The notes under the pieces were generated by a model, which saw only the letters and a program-made list of their open reading frames with translations, searched no databases and had not been told where the DNA came from. The translations under genes were made by a program, and so were the position numbers. 64,000 nucleotides of DNA from the NCBI GenBank assembly GCA_026413225.1, contig CM048552.1, positions 50,855,001 through 50,919,000 of the forward strand, given 5' to 3'. This DNA is from Otis tarda. Its lineage: Eukaryota > Chordata > Aves > Otidiformes > Otididae. This document shows, piece by piece, positions 51,301-61,102 of this stretch. The stretch's first letter is position 1. Each line of letters begins with the position of its first letter.

Positions 51301-54300
51301 AGGCTGGAAATCTGAAAACTGAAGTTTAACCATGCTATCTAAACTGAAAATTGAACAACTCTCCTAGACAGTTACAGACAAGAAATATCCTCAACTACAG
51401 TGCAGTACACAGGAGAAAAAGTAATCAGTTATGTGCCATGGGGCACTGGAAATTCTGGTCATGCTTGCAGATCACTTGAACAAGCTTTCAGCTGCTTACT
51501 GGTATGCTAACAGGTAATACTGCAGTTTAGCCATACCCAGAAAAATCAAGAGAGTCTGTTAAGAAGTTCATCCTTATGGTACAGCTTAAAACAGTTCAGA
51601 AAACTTTATCTAATCTCTGAGTCTATTAAGCTATGACCTTGAGAAGAGAACTTACACCTTGGAATCAAAGTTGCACATTCTCTAATAAGAAAGTGTTAGG
51701 ATAGCTGACTAGACAAGTCTTACTTGTGGGAAACACCAGTAATCAGCTTTACTTTATTTAGGCATATGCCTAAACATAAAGTTATTATAACTTTAAAAAT
51801 ATTTACCGTATTCTGCAGTTCCCTCCAACCTCCTAGGGCTTTAAAGTGCCTGAACTGCTCACCAAACAAGCGACCAGTAATCCTGCGTTCCAGGTATACA
51901 GTATGTCCCTCATTCAGCCTGGAAATACATTGATAAAGTCAGCACTAGGAGGATGGCAAAATGAATTTAGCTGGTGTCTTTACAGATTAATTTTAAAATA
52001 TGATTTGCATTGCATTGAACATCACACCTACCAAAAATGCTCCCACGTTTTGTTTGTTACCAAGTTTCCTGTCCAGCTGTGAGAGATTTCATGAGCAATA
52101 ACCTAAAACATGGAAAAAATGACAGATCTACCATTTAGACTCCTCTGGAAAATCAACATCGAATTCCAGCAGAAAGAAAAAAATCTTAATGGGATCTCAC
52201 TTACTGCACTATATTCCCAAAGCCAGTTAGCACTCACGGCTCTGTAAACTTATCCATATGAATTTTATTTAGAGGACTATCACTATCCTACTGAACCTTC
52301 TTCAGAAATAATTTTGAATGTGCAGCCTGCAACTCATAGAGCCACACTGATCAACAAAAATAATTCCTCTGGTAGCATGGCACAGATACTTGTTTATGAA
52401 ATCGCATTTCAGAATACTGGATCCAGGCCAGTATTCTGTGACAGACTAGCACTACTTTCCCACCTAAGCAACTGCTGCAGTGCTGGGATGTTCTAAAATA
52501 TCAAACAGGAAGAAAACAGTCACCCCTAGAAGGATAATAATGCATGATAAATTAAAAAGTATCCATGGCAAATATTTACGTATTCTCGGGATAAGACAAT
52601 CATTCTTTTTTTTTTTTAGCAGCATATCAATCTAGTAGAAAGACATATGAGATAAAATAGCATCCAGAGTACTCAACTTCCCAGGAAAAAAGGAATTTAC
52701 TCAAATTCTACTCATTATTTCCCCTTTAAAAGAAAACTGTACACAAGATGAGCTCCAGTGCACAAAGAGACAGAGAGGAGGAAATTCCCTACAAAAAATT
52801 TCAATGAGATCAATTTAGTTGTGTGTTTTTAAACACATTTATACACAGGACAGGAAAAGAGCTACTAAGCAGCTAAATTCAGTCAGTCCCCTACACATAG
52901 GCACCCACGTTACTTTCATGTGCTTATTATACAAAAGAGATATGTCTCCAGTTTTTCTGGAGTTCACTTAGAACTAAAACTCACTTTGTAAGATTTCTTG
53001 AGCTATTTCCTTAACTTTTAATTCTCCCAATTAACAAGAGACCAAGTTTTCTGATATCTTTTACAAAGGAAGTTAAGATGCAACTTCAAGTTTTGTTCTA
53101 CTTGAAGACAGGAAACTACTTTGCACTTACGTTTGATAGAGATCGATCACCTGCCTGAACAAAAAAGAAAGGCAGTTGTCAGTTCAAGTAAACTTCAAAA
53201 TACACCACTTAATGCAGTTTCATGTATAATATCTAACTCAAAAGGAGGCAGGAACATTTATAGCTCTTTCTAGGGGGAAGATTAATCGAATTTGTGGATT
53301 AATATTAAGCAAGTCATAAGGAAAAGTTGACTTTTGTCAGTGCTGCACTTACCAATAGTGTTGGAGTTACAAAAGTAAGACAAGGATTTTCCATACCACC
53401 ATAAGGAAAAGAAGGTGGCAAGATTAACAAATCATACTGTCCCCATACATAAGGTCCTGCTAAATCTTCTGCTGTTTGCAGCATAACTTCAGCCTGAAAC
53501 AAGAATTCACATTAGTTTCTAACATAACTTCTGACTACAAATACCAAACAAGTTATAAGCTATTTATCCCTCACTTGATTCTCTTTCACCTTGGGATGTC
53601 CCACATGTAAAATGAGTACAAGACTGTATCAGTATTTAGGTTCAGTAGTAGTTTTGTGTTGTGATAGAAGAACATCATTTTTGGGTTTGGGAGGCAGAGA
53701 AAGGAGAGCTACAGATGAACAAAACACTGAACTACAGCCTGTTCCTTTTCAAAAACAATGTGAAACAGTTAGTTTACAAAACATTTTTTGTTAATTACTC
53801 ACCTCAGCAAATTCATAGGCCGATTTATCCACTAGCTCCTTTTCAGCCCACACCAGTGTCCTTGGGCCAATCTTTCTGTTGAAAGTAAAAATCCCACTAA
53901 GACACCACGAACTGGAAATAATTATACAGAAAACTAATCCAGAGAGCATACATTTAAACGTGCTCATGAGTAGCCCATGCTGCTGAAGAAACTCATTAGA
54001 GAGTCTTCCTCTCTTTATCCTCTCCACTGCTACAGTAACACCAGAAAAAGCTTTAGAAAACAAACAAACCACACACTGTTCAGGACAAATAAATAGGAAA
54101 CACATTTACAGATTTTTAAAATGCTGTAAAGTCCTCATATGGGCTAGATTAACACATCTTTGTGCAGACAAGCAACAAGGCTAAAGCTATCATTTTCTGC
54201 CTTTTGTACATGACAAGGCTTCTCTGTTACCAGAGAAAAAAGATACTATTCTCTGAGCTAGAAAAAAGCCTTAGTGGTTCTAATCAATTCCAAACTCTTC

Positions 54301-57300
54301 ATGGTATTTCTTTAGCTTACAGTAAAAATATGTTCTGTATAAAAAATGATACAAGAGTGACTAAAGATACATGCAGTTTGATATAAATAAACAGGCTTGT
54401 TGAACCTCTAAGATCTTTTAAACCTAGAAATAAGACCAAGAAATACACAAAAAGGTAACTCTGAAGATTTATTATGATTATTAACATTTACACTTTGTGC
54501 AGATTCACTCACCTGCTTTCTAAAGCTCCAACTACTAAAGCAATCAAGTAACAAGGTATGGGAACCTAATGGAGAACATAAGAAAAAAGAAACCTTATTT
54601 GTAATGTGAGCTATCAACAGCACTGATTGAAATAAAAACAAAGGTATGTAAGTAAAGAAGTGTGCACATTTCCTCCACAGTTTCCTGCTTTATGTCATAA
54701 TAAAGGCATTGCTTTTTCTCCCCAGATGATATTCCTTTGTCTACAAGAAGTACTTGTACACTGCATACTGAAGAGCTCACAGATAAGGTAACAATTTTTT
54801 CTCTCTCTCCCCTCTTGCCTCTCTCAGGTTTCACATAGCAGCCAAATCAACCCAACAGCTGCTGCAGTTCAGAATAGGTTCCTCTCCTCTCTCCCTTAGT
54901 CACACAATTCCATCTCTCCTTGCACTCATGCAGTCCCTCAGCAGCCCGGATTACCTTACTGAACCAGTTTCTTTCTAAAACTTCTGCTAATTTTTATCTG
55001 CTTGTTCAGCAAAATGAACCAGGCTCACCAAGAGATGCCATAAGCATCAAAACTGTAACCCAAAGAACTGTGAGAACAAAAAAATCAGGACAGTAAATTG
55101 AGACTGCCACTACAGGAGCAGTGGAATGATTAAACTAGCTGCACCACTTCATAAAACTTCATCCTGAAAATAGTAATCTTTAATTACCTGGAGATACTTT
55201 CCATAAAACCCAAAGTTTTCATTTTTAAAAAAAACAAAACAAAACAAAATTTTAAAATCTCTGTTGTCAGAATTTGCCTAACTTGAAGTTAAAAATTGGT
55301 TCCAATGCTCGGCTTCATTGCTAAGTTCTTGGTGAGCTTAAAATTTGCAGAATATGTTTTCCAAAACTCACTCCCATGTTATTCAAGTCCATGTATTATT
55401 TCCCAAGAATCAGTGCAGAAAGGGTTTTGACAGTACTAGCTTTGAGTATACTAAACATTTTGAAAACTCAAATTTGGCTTTTCTGGGAATGCCAAAACAC
55501 CCAGTAAACATCACCAACATACTGGTGGACTTTTCAGAGCCGGAGATTCATAATACCTCATATTTCTACAGTGGCAAAGACCCATCGCAAGTCATGTGAT
55601 TTACTGATGACATCAAAATCATATCTGTAGTGACTCTGAACTGCATGAGAGAGGAATAAGACCTCAGGCATCTGTTTACCAGCCTGGAGCACTTACGTTC
55701 TGACTGAAACAGTATATCTTCCGACTGCTGTCCTCTGGGTCAGGCATCTCTCCATTGCGGTTCGCGCTCATAAGAGCCACCAGCTCTTTAGGGACGGATA
55801 TCTGAAAGGTTACCCGACTATGAGGAACTCCGTTGGCACACAGGGATTACACAATATACTAGAAGCAGCGATAGCAAAAAATGTAGCTCAGATTTGTTCT
55901 GCTGTTAAGTTCTCTCCATCAAGTAGAATATAAGGCACATAAAAAAATTTACCTTACAGGCTGGCAATATTTAGTTAACCAGGATTACCTCTGAGAGAAG
56001 TCAGAAGTTTCACCTTCTTCAGACTACTGAATTGTCACATCGCACACCTCACTTTTTGCTTCTTTAAAACAACAGGACTATTCATGTCATGTAAAGATCC
56101 CCTAGCTACGTACCAGAATATATTACTTAAGGCATATGTGAAAGTCATCTCAAGTATTTTTACTTTACAGCACTCTTTGTTGTCTTACTGTCAGCTTTTC
56201 CTGATTTCAGAACATATTTATCTCCTACTACAGCACTTTTTTTTTTTCCTTTGGAAATAAAGATACACGTGAATGAAAAAAAGAGATTATATATACAAAA
56301 GAAAACAGTAAAGCTAGAGAAGTGCCATGGGGAAGATAAGCAGCTTTTGGCTCTTACATTAAGCTAAAAGTCAATGTTCTCTGTTTTTATTTTAGGCTAC
56401 ATGCTGGCAGCTACAAAAAAAAAAAAAAAAAAAGAAAAAATTAAAAAATCACTCATTGTAGTAGTTTTCTTTAGTTAGACACACATGACTTAGGTTCACC
56501 TACCTCTGCATAGTAGGTTAGTTTCACAGCAGGTGTGTCTTGGCATGGAAAGATGGCTCTGCAGTGGGCGGCCTGGAGAAGGGGAAGGGGGGGAAAAAAA
56601 TAGAAAAAAAAGCTAAAACATAACAATCTTTCTAATGTAGAGGACTAGAAATAAATCAAACTAATATATTATATTGGAAATCTATACAGCTCCTCCAGAG
56701 ATTTCATTATCTACAAACCAATGCTTCCTAACACTTATAGCAGCTTCCATAGTTACGGGTTTTCTAAAATAATGGCAGGCAAGACAGATCAATAGCCACA
56801 TACAGCAATTACAAAAGACTGCATGTTCTTCAACAAGAATGCTGAAGAGTGTAAAGCAGTTCTGGAATTATCAAATTGCTGAAATTTTATTATATGTTTG
56901 CAATGTCCTGACTTATTAAGTGTTTTCATTTAGGACCTTTGACACACACAATTAGAAGTTATGGGCTACTGGACTTTTCCCTACTAGCCCTCCTCTCCAA
57001 CTCTTTGTAAACCAGAGGGAATTTACAGTGTTATGTTAACAGCAAGTCTAAAAAAGAAAACAAACAAACAAACAAACCAAACCCCCAAACAATTAATCCA
57101 CTCAACCTGACACTGGCTGAAGAGAAATGGGTATTTCTTTCCAGAAGTTTGCTCTGGAGTAAACCACTGGAGAGCTGAAGACTTTGGAGAGCTTTCAAAA
57201 GAAATTTCGACAATTGCTTCCTGTCCCCTGTGTGATAAAGAATACAGTCAGACTGTTTTGACACAACACCCGATCGCTACTGAAATTCCTCTACAAAGAT

Positions 57301-60300
57301 TTCTGGAAAACAGGTCTGCAGCACTGTCTCAAAAGCACCAAAAATAAGAACAAGTAGCATATTAAAAACAACTTTTCCCTTTCAATTACGATAGTAAAAA
57401 TTAGCTGGTTTCTTTTAACGTCCCAAGATACTTCTATTACTGTTTTTACTAACTAGAAACTTTTCATCTCCTCTCTTCAAGGAGAACATTGACTTCTTCT
57501 TTAAACTATTTGGACCAGCCACATACATATGGTTTTGTCACAACTACCTAACATTGTACACACAAGTATAAAAAACCCACTGCAATAAAAAACCAAAAAA
57601 GTGTATAAAGCCTATATAAGAACATATATGCCTTAATAACACAGAACTTGTGTATTCTGCAAATAAAAATAAATTTAGATTTTGCAACTGATGTTATGTT
57701 CTGCAAGTACGATCCTTAAGCAGCAAAAATAATTACTGAAAACAGTAATCCCTGGAAAATCCTACTAACAGCAGGGTTAATAAGAAAAATTAAAAATGCT
57801 CAGATTTTTTTCAGGGTTTCAGAACTGCTGTAAAGTAAAAACTAACAGCTCTGTGTAAGACAGGTACCAGCTTGCTAACAAGAAAACATACACTCATTTA
57901 AATCATTCACACTCTTATTTTTTTAAATTATATCAAAATTATCACTGACACCAAAAGTACACAGAAGTCCTTGCTTCTGTTATCGAAACGTTCCAGGTTA
58001 TGGAATTAACAACCCAACCATAAATCAGAACAAACTTCAGCTATACCTACCTGGTTTATAATCAGTATTCCAAAGTACACATTTGGCAAGAAAGGAGAAA
58101 ATAATTTGTATTACCATAGTGCACATTGCTTACTGAACAGTCAGACTTTCAGCTGTAATTCCTGCCCTTTCCTATCAGTGTTTTATCGATACTTACATGG
58201 GGGACTATACCTCGCACAAGATTTTAAGTTCTTAGGATCATGACCCATAACTCCCTCTTTGTAGCTTTTTTTTTCTTACAAGAAAATCTAGTAATAAAAT
58301 TTTTAAAAAGCTGAAAGTCAAACAAAAGAAAGAAGCCTATGTTTCTGCTGCAGCCTGTTTGTTCACATACTTCATTTGTTCAGTTTCATATCAGATCATA
58401 AGCATTTCCCCAGGAGGGACAGCTATTATACAACATTCCTTTCTCTTCCACATCATGCGTGTTTCTAAATTGCACTAGTTCAGAGAACAATAACAACAAA
58501 AATTAGAAACCAGACATGAGTTTGTAGAAGTAGTAACCAGTTTTGAAAACAAAACAATAAGAAGCAACTTAGTACACATTTTTATTCAAACAAGGGAACC
58601 TCCTTATACAATCACAGTTTTCAGCTTTGGCACACGAGATATTATGAAGTTACAATACACAAAGCAAACTGCCAAAATTGTATTGTAATTTGTCAACAAC
58701 TTTTTTATTTCATGCAACTTAAGAAGCAGATGATGGTTAGTTTATTCTTCATCACAGTGCCAAAACTCAAATTCCAGTTTTTAGGGACTTGGGCTTAGTG
58801 TAATCAGTACAATAAAAATGTTATTATTTGCAAACATGTTTCTCTCTAATCATAGGGGTAACCTGCAGTTCTACAGAAATGCAGGATCAGACCTTGTACA
58901 AAAGAAAGGAAAAAAGGGTCTGTAACTCCATATGTGCCATACCGTAGCAATTCTGAACTTGACAAAATTCAGGCAGTTGAAGCAGAAAGAACATCACTGA
59001 TAAGCAGCACTGGAAAAACTGTGATACTTTACACATAATTTCACTACTTAGTTTGGCAAGTAATTTATGTAAGTCATGATATAAGACCTGGAAACGGGTA
59101 CAAAGACTCCCAGAGTTTTGGGTGTCTAATGAGAGCCTGATATTAAATTCATCTACAAGATCACACACCAAATAAATGCAACACCTAATTTACAAATCCC
59201 TTTGTAAGCTTTACACAATGACCCTACAGGCAGACACGCAGCTTACACAGTGCATTTTGGAAACTACCTACAGGAACAGGCAAAAGCATGTACCTTCTTA
59301 GTTCAAAAGGAAGTGTGATTTCCAGGGGCGTCCCCTTGAAACTGTGCTTTTCTCCAAAAACATATTTTGCATCCTGGCCATTTACAGTCACTTTAAATAC
59401 CTGTAGGTCTTTTGTATCCAAGACCTGTAATGAAGCAAATGTTACATACTTGTTAAATTGTGTAGCAATTAACTTAGCACTCATAAAAGCTTAAACACAA
59501 GTCCCTCATAAGAAAGAAGTAGTTACACTTACTAAGTAAGACCAGAAAAATTGAGTAACTATGTTGAGTACTAGGATCCAGAATTTGAAGACTGCAGCAC
59601 TGAATTTAAAAAAATGGAGTGGAAAGAGGAAGAAAAGCAGCTTCTGACCATTAAAGTGGAAACAGGAGTTTACCAAGTAAACTACAAAGGTAAAAGACTT
59701 CACAGGGCTGCTATGAAATAAGAAGAGAATGACAGAAGAGCCCCTGCCAAGGCTTCCATCCTGTAACTGGCCACTACGAATCAAAACTTCCACGCAACAG
59801 AAGATGAATTAAACAATGCAGCACTCCCACACACAGTATGAGTAAAGCTTTGGTCTTTGTTATTAACAGGGTGGATTTTTTTTTTTCTAAAAAATAAGCG
59901 CCAATCACAAAAGCACTTTATGGAGCCAGCATGAAAAAGAGCCCGCAAATCCCAAAATTCACTTTGCACATAAAGCAAAGCTGAAGATCGTCATACGTTT
60001 ATTTGCACAGCTAACCAAGAAAGGAGTTGGCATAGTAAAACACACACGTGAAAGGCTACACGCGTAGCTTTCCCATGGTTTATTCCCATCTTCCCGGCAG
60101 CTGGCTCTTCGCCATTTTCAGGGGAAAAACACTTAATTTCTACCCTTCCCTTGCACAACGCTCCGGCTCTAGGCGCGACGAGCGGGTAAGCCTGGGCCGC
60201 CCGGGGGCTCCGAGGGCGCTGTTAGCCCGGGGGAACGAGCACGCTGGGGCCGCAGCCGAGCCCGGCCAGCGCGGAGGCTGCAGCCGAGCAGGCGGCGGGG

Positions 60301-60707
60301 GCGGAGGGGCCCGAGAGGGCGAGGCGGACGCCAAAGGCGGCGGCGGCGGGAGGGTCGGCCAGAGCGGGACGACGGCCGAGGGGACGGAAGGCAGCTGAGG
60401 GTGGGAGGCAGCAGGAGGCAGGGTGCTCCTAAGCACGGCCGCCGGCACCCCGCCGCTCCCCCTCAGAGCGGGGGCTCCGGGGGCCACCCCCCACAGGCCG
60501 CCTCCGGCCCGAGGGTCGCGCCTACAGCTCAACCCCAACCCGCCCCGCCGTTACCAGGCAACGCAGCGCCTCGCGCTCGGCGCGGGCAGTAAAAGCCGCC
60601 GTCCCCCGCAGCGCCTGCGCGCCGAAGTCCGCCCGGCAGCGCAGGTAGAGGTGCCGCGTCAGGCAGCGGGAGGGCGAAGCAAAGGAGCACGGATCCTCCG
60701 CCGCCAT
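42329..60707 (-). CDS. LTA4H: Leukotriene A4 hydrolase / aminopeptidase
   Basis: This M1-family zinc enzyme of the cytosol converts leukotriene A4 to LTB4 and trims Pro-Gly-Pro as an aminopeptidase. Coding exons in transcript order: 60707-60555, 59424-59294, 57227-57107, 56572-56504, 55801-55697, 54565-54513, 53875-53803, 53493-53353, 53154-53131, 52102-52032, 51918-51807, 50837-50693, 50614-50511, 50144-50074, 49515-49461, 48560-48465, 44213-44131, 42869-42765, 42449-42329. All phases agree and give 610 residues, the family length. The N-terminal beta domain is followed by the GGMEN motif (267-271, exon 8), zinc ligands in HEISH (His294, Glu295, His298) and WLNEG (Glu317), and the YEKGF motif with catalytic Tyr382. 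The carboxylate-binding pair is in GRMK (Arg562, Lys564) of the helical C-terminal domain. Numbers are one below human because of a one-residue N-terminal deletion. Exon 9 is a 24-base micro-exon. Intron 16 holds a large antisense CR1. Confidence 0.98.
44523..45203 (+). CDS. CR1 ORF1 protein, SGNH-hydrolase (esterase-like) domain, 5'-truncated
   Basis: The frame is open from the truncation point to the stop at 45201-45203, with no ATG at its start. It begins with a basic stretch, then a linker containing [12 protein letters not shown], then an SGNH-type fold. Visible blocks are [11 protein letters not shown] (nucleophile Ser, block I, near 44712-44726), HVGASDTA (block III position, where the usual Asn is Ser) and DGVHLNEKG (block V Asp and His, near the C-terminus). 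In CR1 elements ORF1 acts in RNA binding and assembly; the esterase role is not well defined. Nothing suggests the host uses this copy. Confidence 0.88.
   Translation, partial: KRNRRKKKLPQKPEVPLQNRFAALQTEEVRPSTSGEALEPCEVARPARVITSASKKKRRVVVVGDSLLRGTEAPICRPDPLSREVCCLPGARVRDVAKRIPGLIRPTDYYPLLVFHVGASDTASSSLRNIKRDFRALGSTVKDSGAQVVFSSILPVEGQGPERARRIWQVNSWLREWCYSQGFGYLDHGACFEKPGLLGQDGVHLNEKGKSVLGRRLARLVRRALN
45385..48151 (+). pseudogene. CR1 ORF2 (endonuclease + reverse transcriptase), four single-base frame breaks
   Basis: Endonuclease motifs are [26 protein letters not shown] and [10 protein letters not shown] (about 45385-46020). Reverse-transcriptase motifs are [24 protein letters not shown] and the catalytic FADD (47347-47358), followed by the conserved C-terminal RRATKMI and EHWNRLP segments. 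The frame is interrupted at about 45565-45568, 45623-45626 and 46851-46854 (each one base short, each at a GGGG run) and at about 47901-47903 (one base extra). Between the breaks the sequence is open, with almost no other damage. The protein is therefore not made as a whole from this copy as read. Confidence 0.93.
49081..49110. repeat. 10-bp tandem repeat (TACAATATAA)3
   Basis: Three perfect copies of TACAATATAA lie in LTA4H intron 15. It is a simple-sequence repeat. Confidence 0.92.
56412..56447. repeat. Poly-A rich tract in LTA4H intron 4
   Basis: A run of about 19 A continues into GAAAAAATTAAAAAAT. It lies shortly upstream on the plus strand of LTA4H exon 4, so in gene orientation it is a T-rich stretch downstream of that exon's donor site. 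No attached SINE body is recognised. Confidence 0.8.
57058..57078. repeat. (AAAC)n microsatellite in LTA4H intron 3
   Basis: About five AAAC units lie just beyond the exon 3 donor. A similar short (AAAC) run occurs near 50313-50330 in intron 13. Confidence 0.8.
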
Positions 60708-60960
60708 CGCTCCCGCGTGGTTTGCCCTGTGCCGCCCGCCCGCGGGCACGGCCGCAGCCGCCCCGCCCACCGCGGAGAGGAGTGGAGGAGGAGAGGGTGT
60801 GGTCCTGCGCGCAGTGGCTTCTGGGAGGTGTAGTTCGGCCTCACTGCGGGAAGGGCGAAGAAGGCGCAAGAAGAACTACGACCCCCGTGGTGCATTGCGG
60901 AAGGAGGCAGTGCGAAGCTCGCCGGGAAAAGTGATTGGCTGTGGGGGGCTGGCGCATCGC
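60140..60960 (-). promoter_or_regulatory. CG-dense promoter island of LTA4H with ZNF143-like sites
   Basis: Very dense CG dinucleotides cover LTA4H exon 1, the start of intron 1 and about 250 bases upstream. Upstream of the gene, CTGGGAGGTGTAGT (60821-60834) matches the ZNF143/Staf motif TGGGANNTGTAGT. An opposite-facing related word starts ACTACGACCCCCG at 60875 and continues into TGCATTGC (to about 60898). No TATA box is visible. The island probably drives LTA4H and lies about 60 bases from the tRNA-Asp gene at its edge. Confidence 0.7.
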
Positions 60961-61019
60961 CGGGCTGTGAGCGAGGAAAAACCATCTGGTGAGTGTCGGG
61001 AGACCGGTCATTGTACAAT

Positions 61020-61091
61020 TCCTCGTTAGTATAGTGGTAAGTATCCCCGCCTGTCACGCGGGAGACCGGGGTTCGATTCCCCGACGGGGAG
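61020..61091 (+). tRNA. tRNA-Asp, anticodon GTC
   Basis: The 72 bases fold into a complete cloverleaf. The seven acceptor pairs (TCCTCGT with ACGGGGA) leave discriminator G. The anticodon stem CCCGC/GCGGG has loop CTGTCAC and anticodon GTC at 61053-61055. The T arm CGGGG/CCCCG has the B box GGTTCGATTCC at 61070-61080, and the A box is at 61027-61041. The 3' CCA is not encoded, as expected in eukaryotes. The sequence equals the vertebrate tRNA-Asp consensus I know except for A instead of G or T at 61039 in the D loop, a position that varies between isodecoders. There is no intron. It should be functional, reading Asp codons GAC and GAT. Confidence 0.98.
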
Positions 61092-61097
61092 GTACAA

Positions 61098-61102
61098 TTT
61101 TT
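61098..61102 (+). terminator. RNA polymerase III terminator of tRNA-Asp
   Basis: Five T begin six bases after the mature 3' end, a standard polymerase III stop signal. Further T runs follow near 61107-61120 as a backup. Confidence 0.85.

Noticed and set aside
57031..57264. Minus-strand 77-codon frame over LTA4H exon 3
   Set aside because: It is a different frame from the true exon, which continues LTA4H in phase from 57227 to 57107.
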